This document shows, in pieces, positions 1 to 5,740 of a stretch of 7,809 bases of DNA. The notes beneath the pieces were generated by a model that searched no databases, had not been told where the DNA came from, and worked only from the letters and a program-made list of their open reading frames with translations. Numbering within the stretch: position 1 is the first letter of the stretch; every line of letters begins with the position of its first letter. Location of the stretch: the NCBI GenBank assembly GCA_045119215.1, contig JBGVDD010000090.1, forward strand, positions 1 to 7,809. The letters run 5' to 3'. Both the position numbers and the translations under genes were made by a program. The DNA is from RUG11237 sp045119215. Its GTDB lineage: Bacteria > Bacillota > Clostridia > Lachnospirales > Lachnospiraceae.

Positions 1-1
1 T

Positions 2-433
2 AAGTCATTTGCTGACTCTTTGGGCATTTCTGGCAAAGTGGTATGGCATGGTAATCAATCGAATGATGTCGTGATGAATGCGATGCGAAAGGCTCAGCTT
101 TTCTTCTTCACCAGTGTGAGTGAGGATACTTCTACTGTTGTACTGGAGGCAGTTAGCAATCGTTTACCTGTCCTTTGCTTTGATGCCTGCGGCATGTCTG
201 CCGTCATTGATGACAAGGTAGGAAGAAAGGTTCCTCTTTCTTCTCCTTCTCAGTCGGCTCATGATTTCGCCAAATTGCTCAATGAACTGGAAAAGGATAG
301 GTCTTTGCTGAGGCTCCTTTCGGAGAATTGTCAGGAAAGACAAATGGAGCTTTCCTGGGAGGAAAAGGCTAAGGTCATGGTAGAGTGGTATAAGAAGGTT
401 TTCGAAAACCCACCAGTCCTCCCTTACCCTTAA
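2..433 (+). CDS. Glycosyltransferase family 4, C-terminal part (5' end outside window)
   Basis: The reading frame is open from the window edge, so this is the end of a longer gene; the TTG near position 20 is internal and not a start. About 143 residues remain, matching the second Rossmann-like (nucleotide-sugar binding) half of GT-B retaining glycosyltransferases. The segment KVVWHG followed by a helix and LFFFTSVSEDTSTVVLEA is the usual donor-site pattern, and the two glutamates flanking DTSTVVL give the E-x7-E motif of family GT4. The final helix (WEEKAKVMVEWYKKVF) is typical of the C-terminus. The likely role is transfer of an activated sugar during capsule, O-antigen or exopolysaccharide synthesis at the inner face of the membrane. 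The last residues (NPPVLPYP) are encoded inside an inverted repeat, so the natural C-terminus may have been altered when that repeat arrived. Sugar specificity cannot be told. Base composition is more GC-rich than the genes downstream. Confidence 0.88.
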   Translation, partial: KSFADSLGISGKVVWHGNQSNDVVMNAMRKAQLFFFTSVSEDTSTVVLEAVSNRLPVLCFDACGMSAVIDDKVGRKVPLSSPSQSAHDFAKLLNELEKDRSLLRLLSENCQERQMELSWEEKAKVMVEWYKKVFENPPVLPYP

Positions 434-439
434 GGGAGG
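418..439. repeat. Perfect inverted repeat spanning the glycosyltransferase stop codon
   Basis: CCTCCCTTA, a CCCT loop and TAAGGGAGG make a 9-bp perfect stem whose right arm begins with the TAA stop of the glycosyltransferase. No T-run follows, so it is not a standard intrinsic terminator, though it could stall transcription or protect the mRNA 3' end. It looks like one end of an intergenic repeat unit, as it is followed by further short hairpins. Confidence 0.7.
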
Positions 440-622
440 GTCCACCTCTCATCTCGGTCTTCTCCCCTCAGGGGAAAAGAGGAAACCGCCCTACTCGGTG
501 CTCAAACCGCTTCGCTATAAGGTTGGCGGACCATCAGAGGTCTACGTCAGGTGATTGTGCGGGATAGGACCGCTTGGGGATAAGAGACATTAGTAATGGA
601 GATATAAAAAATAAATATAGTT
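434..622. other. Gene-free GC-rich block with short hairpins, left flank of the AT-rich island
   Basis: No gene is seen here. Besides the hairpin at its left edge there is a TCCCC-TCA-GGGGA stem at 463-475 and a longer-range pairing of CCGCC (486-490) with GGCGG (525-529). Such clustered hairpins suggest a dispersed intergenic repeat of the host genome. Composition switches to AT-rich around 585-600, shortly before the first island gene. I found no convincing -33/-7 promoter pair in front of position 623, so the promoter of the three-gene operon is unidentified. The purine-rich GGAG at 598-601 is too far from the start (over 20 bases) to be a normal ribosome binding site. Confidence 0.55.
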
Positions 623-1162
623 ATGGATCAATTTAAACAATGTTTGTTAACTTTATTGAATAGGATTACTCATTTTATTCATAAGGTATGGTATGCCAAA
701 TGGCTGGTTTTAGGATGCATATTGCTTTTTATTCCTCTAAGTTTTTATATTTATACTTTTGGTTCAAATGGAATTAGTGGTGATACTGAAAAATGGGCTC
801 AGTTTGGTGACTATATAGGTGGTACGTATTCTGTGCTTCTTTCTGTTTTGGTTATATATATTGCCAGAAAATTAACGAAAAAAGATGAAAAAGTAAATAA
901 GGAGAAAAATGCTGTTGACTTAATCTTTCAGCAAATATTAAAAATAGAAAGATGTGTGGATTTCCATCAAAAAACACAAGCTGTTAATAAACTGATGAGC
1001 ATGATAGATACTCATCAGTTGCATATCTCTGATGAAATCAGAACTTGTATAGAAAATTTGGGTGATTACTATTTGGCAAGGATTAATGGCAGCATTGATG
1101 AAGATTTAGTTTATGAAAATTCTGTAAAAAATAAGTTAAAGAAGGCATATTATGGATCGTGA
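623..1162 (+). CDS. Small two-helix membrane protein of abortive-infection type (putative effector)
   Basis: 179 residues. A basic N-terminus precedes a first transmembrane helix (about residues 27-47, WLVLGCILLFIPLSFYIYTF), then a short loop carrying WAQFGDYIGGTYS (58-70) leads into a second helix (about 68-82). A charged, probably coiled-coil stretch (83-110) and a cytosolic tail of roughly 70 residues follow. A W-x2-FGD-[FY]-IGG motif at the entry of a second helix is common in two-helix membrane proteins annotated as putative phage abortive infection proteins, where the membrane part is thought to harm the cell envelope when triggered. It is first in an operon and overlaps the next gene by 11 bases, so production is probably coupled to the GHKL ATPase, a plausible regulator. 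The effector role is inferred from topology, motif and context. A membrane anchor or sensor for the ATPase is the main alternative. Confidence 0.72.
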   Translation: MDQFKQCLLTLLNRITHFIHKVWYAKWLVLGCILLFIPLSFYIYTFGSNGISGDTEKWAQFGDYIGGTYSVLLSVLVIYIARKLTKKDEKVNKEKNAVDLIFQQILKIERCVDFHQKTQAVNKLMSMIDTHQLHISDEIRTCIENLGDYYLARINGSIDEDLVYENSVKNKLKKAYYGS

Positions 1163-2090
1163 ACTGAATTATATATTACCGCCAATTTGTACAATTCAGA
1201 GGATTAAGCAATATCTTGATTTTGCATCACCTATTTTTGGCATGGAACATAAGAAAATTGAACATGTTACGGTAGATACGCATTTAGTTGAAAGGATGGA
1301 TATTGTAGGGGTCTTACTAATCTATAAATTTGTGGAATATACTTCAAAGAAAGCTTGTTTTAAATCTCCGGAAATGATAGGGAATAAGAATTTCCTCTAT
1401 GAAATGCAAAGATTAGGATTTTGGGAACTTTTAAATTCTTTTTTCCTTAACCTTCCAGGTAACTACGCTTCTTTAAAATATCAGCTTTTTGAAAATGTGT
1501 TCATTGCTCCCATAAGGTTGAATGAAATGTCTTTAGATGAAGTTCCAAACAACTATATTCCAGATATTCAAGATTATTATCATGATACAGAAACATGTTC
1601 TGTTGTGTTTAGCGTTTTAGCCGAAATTGTTTCCAATTTTAAGGAACACTCAAATGATGAGACAGATACAGTTTTAGTAGCAACAGGAGATACAAATAAG
1701 TTTGAGATTGTATGTGCAGATACTGGAATAGGTATGGTAAGTTCTTTAGCTCCTGTTCTTAATAATAATCCGAGTCTCAGAATTCGAAATTATGATGTGT
1801 TGGAAATGGCAACTATGCAAGGAATTACATCTAAAAAAGGAACTGATCACATGGGGTTTGGGCTTTGGCTAATAAGTGAATTCGTTAAAATCGCAAAAGG
1901 GGAGATTCATATCTACTCAGAAGGAGCTTATTATGTTAATCAATGTGGAAAAATTAAAAAAGGTACATGTGGCTTTTGGCAGGGAACGATAATTTATGTA
2001 TCTTTGCCACTGAATAAGGCAAATGAAATAAGAAATTGGCAAAATAGTCTTGCCGAACTGTACCAAGACATTAAAATAAATTGCGTATGA
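1152..2090 (+). CDS. STAS-like/GHKL ATPase, SpoIIAB/RsbW-like putative kinase
   Basis: 312 residues. The N-terminal part (about 38-95) has the alternating strand-helix look of a STAS-like fold (VTVDTHLVERMDIVGVLLIY, later MQRLGFWELL). Residues about 150-285 are a GHKL ATPase: N box LAEIVSNFKEHS with E158, N162 and H166; G1 box DTGIGM (190-195); G2 box GFGLWL (235-240); then a closing strand (GTIIYVSLPL). The E-x3-N-x3-H spacing is that of anti-sigma factor serine kinases such as SpoIIAB and RsbW (E-A-V-T-N-x3-H). There is no histidine-kinase dimerisation helix, so protein Ser/Thr phosphorylation or ATP-gated binding is likelier than His phosphotransfer. The start overlaps the preceding membrane-protein gene, and the TGA stop overlaps the next ATG as ATGA, giving tight translational coupling. 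The likely role is to hold the membrane protein in check and respond through the STAS partner encoded next. ATPase assignment is firm; the kinase role is inferred. Confidence 0.8.
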   Translation: MDRELNYILPPICTIQRIKQYLDFASPIFGMEHKKIEHVTVDTHLVERMDIVGVLLIYKFVEYTSKKACFKSPEMIGNKNFLYEMQRLGFWELLNSFFLNLPGNYASLKYQLFENVFIAPIRLNEMSLDEVPNNYIPDIQDYYHDTETCSVVFSVLAEIVSNFKEHSNDETDTVLVATGDTNKFEIVCADTGIGMVSSLAPVLNNNPSLRIRNYDVLEMATMQGITSKKGTDHMGFGLWLISEFVKIAKGEIHIYSEGAYYVNQCGKIKKGTCGFWQGTIIYVSLPLNKANEIRNWQNSLAELYQDIKINCV

Positions 2091-2377
2091 AAAGTTTAAG
2101 TTTACAACCTTATAGTCCTATCATAAGTGATAAGACAATAGGGAAACGTATATATAATGAAATCTTAGAATTAGACCCAAAAGAAAATATGGTGGAAATT
2201 GATATGGCAGGTATCATATCAATGACTACTTACTGTGCAAAGCAAATTTTTGGTAAGTTGTATAAAGAACTAGGCCCAAATTTGTTTGAAAAAAACATAA
2301 TTTTAAAAAAGGTTTCTACAGATGTCCTTTTAATCATTAAAATGGGTATTAAAAATGCTGTATTACAGCAAGTCTGA
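2087..2377 (+). CDS. Small STAS-like protein (DUF4325-like), partner of the GHKL ATPase
   Basis: 96 residues if started at ATG 2087, which I prefer because it forms an ATGA overlap with the upstream stop; a TTG two codons earlier is also in frame. The pattern is a helix after GKRIYNEIL, a strand VEIDMAGI, then SMTTYCAKQIFGKLYKELG and an NIIL strand, as in the STAS-like DUF4325 family, which is often encoded beside GHKL ATPases. Aligning VEIDMAGIISMTTY with the SpoIIAA pattern D-L-x2-V-x-F-M-D-S-S puts a threonine (Thr48 counted from the ATG) at the phosphorylated serine position, with another threonine in place of the aspartate. That makes it a candidate anti-anti-factor switched by phosphorylation or direct binding. 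The fold assignment is good; phosphorylation is inferred. It ends the operon, about 260 bases before the next large gene. Confidence 0.66.
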   Translation: MKSLSLQPYSPIISDKTIGKRIYNEILELDPKENMVEIDMAGIISMTTYCAKQIFGKLYKELGPNLFEKNIILKKVSTDVLLIIKMGIKNAVLQQV

Positions 2378-2390
2378 TTAGGTCAAATCC

Positions 2391-2426
2391 TGCTACGATA
2401 GCGCTGGAATCGGCACCATCGTAGCA
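2391..2426. repeat. 9-bp perfect inverted repeat downstream of the first operon
   Basis: TGCTACGAT (2391-2399) and ATCGTAGCA (2418-2426) pair perfectly around an 18-base GC-rich loop. It starts 13 bases after the STAS-like gene ends. It lacks a trailing T-run, so a classical terminator is not supported; it could be a protein-binding site, an mRNA 3' end structure or the trace of a former element. The stretch from about 2390 to 2480 is more GC-rich than the genes on both sides. Confidence 0.5.
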
Positions 2427-2474
2427 TTGCAATCGGTACCGTTCAAATGATACGTAAGTGTGGGGAAAGCCGTA

Positions 2475-2505
2475 TTGTGCGCATAGATAAAGTTTTGTAC
2501 CTTAT
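2475..2505 (+). promoter_or_regulatory. Bacteroidetes-type promoter of the HNH/dual-GHKL/receiver operon
   Basis: TTGT at 2475-2478 is followed after 19 bases by TACCTTAT at 2498-2505, fitting the Bacteroidetes primary sigma pattern (-33 TTTG, spacer 19-21, -7 TAnnTTTG) with small deviations. Transcription would begin near 2512, leaving a leader of about 125 bases before the HNH gene. The second promoter-like site near the right end of the window has the same 19-base spacing and the same TACCTT core. This separates the second operon from the first. Confidence 0.5.
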
Positions 2506-2520
2506 TGAATTATTCAAATT

Positions 2521-2613
2521 ATGGTTCAAGGCAAGAAACAATTAAACAGCAAGCCAAAGTTCGCTGAGGTCGTAATCGGCGACAATGGTGCGAAGGATAT
2601 GCACAAGTCTTGA
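2521..2613 (+). CDS. Possible 30-codon leader ORF in the HNH gene's 5' region
   Basis: An ATG lies about nine bases after the predicted transcription start and opens a 30-codon frame (begins MVQGKKQLNSKP, ends GAKDMHKS). It stops 24 bases before the HNH gene and is in the same frame as that gene, with no further stop between. It is basic and soluble-looking, with no recognised family, and more GC-rich than the genes around it. It may be an upstream ORF tuning translation of the nuclease, the remnant of an older gene, or chance. If the TGA at 2611 were read through or is a mutation, the HNH protein would gain about 39 N-terminal residues. I treat it as a weak call. Confidence 0.28.
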   Translation: MVQGKKQLNSKPKFAEVVIGDNGAKDMHKS

Positions 2614-2637
2614 TTCTATGATTACAGTTTAATTATT

Positions 2638-3609
2638 ATGGATATTTCGGATTTTTCATATAAGGACTTTGCTTCAACGTTGAGCAAGGCTCGTATTGTT
2701 TCACAAAAGTACAAGTATGCATGTTGTATTCCTGGTTGCAATGAGATAACTTTGAAACATTCTCATATTGTGCCACAATGTGTATTGAAAAAGTACATTT
2801 GTAATGATAAGCATGAACTAATTCAATGTCAGATAGATGAGGTGCATCCTATGAGTTTTATAGATACAGGTGAACTTCCATTTGAAAAATTTCAAAAGAT
2901 TGGTATAGAGAAAGCTATGTCTATGCCAATCTTTTGCAAGAAGCACGATAATGGGTTATTTGATGAGTATGAGAAAAATGCAGATGGGATAATACCAACA
3001 GATATTAGATTTCAAGTACTTCAATCTCTACGCGCTGTAGGTGCTTTACGATATCATAATTTGAAGTTATTGGTAGAAAATAAAGCTAAGAGGGAGATAA
3101 ATCCCTTTTATCAGGGTGGAATATATGATGAAGAAAAGAAAGCGTGGGAGTTCCTGCAAAGACGATATGATTCAAGCATAGCCTTGCTTTATAATGCAAT
3201 TGAAAATAATGATTTTGCCTCCTATGTATTTTGCTGTATAGAACTGGCTCCGTTAAAACTAGCAATTTGTGATGCAATAGTTGATGATAGTGACTTTGAA
3301 GAGTTATGTTTTGATGAAAATTGCTCTGCTCCCCTAAATATGTTGTTTGTTCACTTACTACCGAAAGGAAAGTATTCGTACTTAATGCTAGGATACGATA
3401 AACGGCATGTTTCTCGTAGGCTAATGATGTTGCTTAAAAATTGGAAGAAAGTTTTAGCACACGAGACTGATTTGAGAACACTATATGACATCTTATGTTA
3501 TTGTAGTAACAATTGGTGTATCTCTCCAGATTGCGATGAGAGACTTTTATCTGCCCTCAAAAATAGATATAGTGAGGATAGTATGACCGTTATATTAAAC
3601 GACAATTGA
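2638..3609 (+). CDS. HNH-type (His-Me finger) putative nuclease
   Basis: 323 residues, no signal peptide or membrane helix. The N-terminal 110 residues carry an HNH-like arrangement: C30-x3-C34, then LKHSHIVPQ with His43 in the place of the catalytic histidine of DHIVP-type HNH motifs, then FCKKHDNGLF with C100-x2-H103 and N105. The two Cys pairs/His would bind a structural zinc, as in many HNH proteins. The domain has a long insertion (about 48-95) between the two halves. The remaining 200 residues are mostly helical and Cys-rich, and I recognise no family. The simplest role is a DNA or RNA nuclease that is the output of the ATPase and receiver proteins encoded directly downstream (16-base gap to the next gene). 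Non-catalytic zinc binding is the alternative, since a canonical second catalytic Asn/His is not unambiguous. Nuclease fold is likely; target and role are inferred. Confidence 0.68.
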   Translation: MDISDFSYKDFASTLSKARIVSQKYKYACCIPGCNEITLKHSHIVPQCVLKKYICNDKHELIQCQIDEVHPMSFIDTGELPFEKFQKIGIEKAMSMPIFCKKHDNGLFDEYEKNADGIIPTDIRFQVLQSLRAVGALRYHNLKLLVENKAKREINPFYQGGIYDEEKKAWEFLQRRYDSSIALLYNAIENNDFASYVFCCIELAPLKLAICDAIVDDSDFEELCFDENCSAPLNMLFVHLLPKGKYSYLMLGYDKRHVSRRLMMLLKNWKKVLAHETDLRTLYDILCYCSNNWCISPDCDERLLSALKNRYSEDSMTVILNDN

Positions 3610-3625
3610 CCTAAAGAAAGATTAT

Positions 3626-5740
3626 ATGAAGAAACCATTTAAAATGACAGCTAGGGTCTTGGCGCATTTAGGGGAAGATCTTATAAAAGATGAGAGCATT
3701 GCATTGTTGGAGTTAGTAAAAAACTCTTATGATGCAGGGGCGACAAAATGCGTTGTAGATTTCAATTTCGATATTTTTGGCTCATTAATAGAAATATCAA
3801 TTTCAGATAATGGGTCTGGTATGAGTTTAGATACGATTGAGAATATTTGGCTTGTTATTGGTACAGATAACAAGAAAAACAAATTGATAAGTCATCGTCA
3901 GGGACGCTTACCTCTAGGTGAAAAAGGCATTGGACGCTTGGGTGTTCATAAGTTAGGAAATGATATTAAGTTGTATTCTAAGCATTCGGATGAGAATGAA
4001 GTTTATGTAAGTATCGATTGGTCCAAATTAGCAGAATCTAAAGATATTGATGACTTTAAGATAGATTATGGATATTCTTCTGATTCGCATTTCTTTGACA
4101 AACAAACAGGTACGAAAATTATTGTCCGTAATCTGAAAGGTGAATGGAATAGAAGAAAACTTCGTTCTGTATTTCGGGATTTGACGACGTTGAATAGTCC
4201 ATTTTCAGAAAAAAGTGACTCTTTTGAGGTCTTAGTTTCATCTAATAATAATGTATTCTCTGGTTTGCCAAATCTTGAAGCTATCAAAAATGCAGGTTTA
4301 TATTATGGACATTGTACTTTGGAAGGAAGTATAATTACTGAGTTTTCTTATGAATTCAAGCCATGGAATGTTTTGGATAAGATAAAGTCAAGGTCACTAA
4401 CGGCTTTAGATGAATATGAAAAGGTCTTAATACATAATGTTGAAGTTGAGACTGAAACTGGCAAAGTGGTAAAACGGGAAAAGCGTTTAGATCTTAATGA
4501 ATATAATATAGGTAGGGTGCAATTTGATGTCATCATGTACGAGAAGGACTCTTCTGTATTTAGTTTGTTAAATGTTGAGAAAAAAGGTCTAAATGATTAT
4601 TTAAAGGAAAATTCTGGTATTCGAGTTTACCGTGATAATATGAGAGTGTTTGATTATGGTGAACCTGGCAATGATTGGCTTTCTATAGATAAAAGAAGGC
4701 TTAGTCGTAGTGGAGGATCTATAAGTAACAGCCTACTTCTTGGTTCTGTAATGTTAGACCGTATTTCCAGTTATGGTTTAAGAGAAAAAACAAATCGAGA
4801 AGGATTCATCGAAGATGAAGCTTATTTTGCTTTCGTGGATGCTATATCTTACGTGATGGATCTTTTCATTCAGCAGAGAAATCAAGACAGAATGAATCTG
4901 ATGTCTATTTACAAAACTGGTAAAAATGTGACAGAACCGGTAATTGGTGACTTGTCTGAAGTTATTTCTATCGTTAAAGAAAAAGTTCCAGATGAGAAAG
5001 ATCAACATCAGATTCTTACTTATTTGTATCGGATTGAATCACAATATAATGAGGTAAGGGACACATTAATTCATAGTGCAAGTATTGGTATCAATTTAGG
5101 AGGAGCAATCCATGAACTGGAGAAGCAAATGGCAGCACTTAAAAGTTGTGCAGAAGCAGGAAATATATTTAAGGTAAAAGAAATCATTCCAGTCTTGGAA
5201 ACGATCATTGCGAATTATTCCTCAATGATGTTAAAGTCTGAAATTCAAAAATTCAATGTTTCCCAAATAGTTGGTAAAGTTATTGAGTACAATAGATTTA
5301 GATTTCAAGATCATGCTATCAGATTGTTCTCAAATTATAAGAAGGTCGATTTTATGGCAAAACTTAGTAAGACAGAAACAATTTCTGCATTAACTAATTT
5401 GGTGGATAATTCCATATATTGGGTTTGTAGATCAAGAATAGAGGATAGAATGATATATTTGTATGTTACAGAATCTTTTCGAGAAGGTTTTGTCACAGTA
5501 GTCGTGTGCGACAATGGACCAGGGTTTAAAATCGCACCTGAATTAGCGGTTAGAGCTTTTGTGTCAGGAAAGCCTCTTAATGCAGGTATGGGATTTGGAC
5601 TTTATATTACTCACGAAACGATGAAACAGTTGAATGGTCATATGGACATTCTGTCCAATTGTGATATAGAACTGCCGTCGAAAATTGTTGATAAAGGGAT
5701 TGATAAGGCTATTGTTGCTTTGTCATTTCCTAAAGCATAA
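3626..5740 (+). CDS. Dual-GHKL protein: Hsp90/MORC-like ATPase fused to a histidine-kinase-like module
   Basis: 704 residues, soluble. The N-terminal ATPase has ELVKNSYDAGA (Glu29, Asn33, Asp36), DNGSGM (61-66), the lid LPLGEKGIGRLG (96-106) and TGTKIIVRNL (161-170), as in Hsp90, MutL and MORC-type ATPases. Residues about 215-410 look like the transducer half (GIRVYRDNMRVFDYGE, NDWLSIDKRR, LREKTNREGF). A helical linker includes GINLGGAIHELEKQMAAL, where His496-Glu497 resembles the H-E phosphoacceptor pair of histidine kinases. A second GHKL domain ends the protein: LTNLVDNSIY (589-598), DNGPGF (629-634) and GMGFGLYIT (654-662). Spaced AAAGAAAG lies 6-13 bases before the start. Its TAA overlaps the ATG of the receiver-like gene, fitting a kinase/receiver pair. 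The likely role is a sensor: the first ATPase may clamp or detect a trigger, the second may phosphorylate His496 and then the receiver. Domains are clear; phosphotransfer is inferred. Confidence 0.82.
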   Translation: MKKPFKMTARVLAHLGEDLIKDESIALLELVKNSYDAGATKCVVDFNFDIFGSLIEISISDNGSGMSLDTIENIWLVIGTDNKKNKLISHRQGRLPLGEKGIGRLGVHKLGNDIKLYSKHSDENEVYVSIDWSKLAESKDIDDFKIDYGYSSDSHFFDKQTGTKIIVRNLKGEWNRRKLRSVFRDLTTLNSPFSEKSDSFEVLVSSNNNVFSGLPNLEAIKNAGLYYGHCTLEGSIITEFSYEFKPWNVLDKIKSRSLTALDEYEKVLIHNVEVETETGKVVKREKRLDLNEYNIGRVQFDVIMYEKDSSVFSLLNVEKKGLNDYLKENSGIRVYRDNMRVFDYGEPGNDWLSIDKRRLSRSGGSISNSLLLGSVMLDRISSYGLREKTNREGFIEDEAYFAFVDAISYVMDLFIQQRNQDRMNLMSIYKTGKNVTEPVIGDLSEVISIVKEKVPDEKDQHQILTYLYRIESQYNEVRDTLIHSASIGINLGGAIHELEKQMAALKSCAEAGNIFKVKEIIPVLETIIANYSSMMLKSEIQKFNVSQIVGKVIEYNRFRFQDHAIRLFSNYKKVDFMAKLSKTETISALTNLVDNSIYWVCRSRIEDRMIYLYVTESFREGFVTVVVCDNGPGFKIAPELAVRAFVSGKPLNAGMGFGLYITHETMKQLNGHMDILSNCDIELPSKIVDKGIDKAIVALSFPKA

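Noticed and set aside
164..445. 93-codon reverse-strand frame over the glycosyltransferase end
   Set aside because: It lies opposite a clear GT4 coding sequence, has no recognisable protein features, and its start falls in the hairpin block.
2081..2086. TTG start for the STAS-like gene
   Set aside because: The ATG at 2087 gives an ATGA overlap with the ATPase stop, which is the common coupled arrangement; the TTG adds only two residues.
2447..2545. 32-codon frame starting at ATG 2447 (begins MIRKCGESRIV)
   Set aside because: It runs through the predicted promoter and overlaps the better-placed leader frame; no support beyond being open.
3086..5008. Several reverse-strand frames of 62-76 codons opposite the HNH and dual-GHKL genes
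   Set aside because: They are antisense to strongly supported domains and show no family resemblance or promoter.
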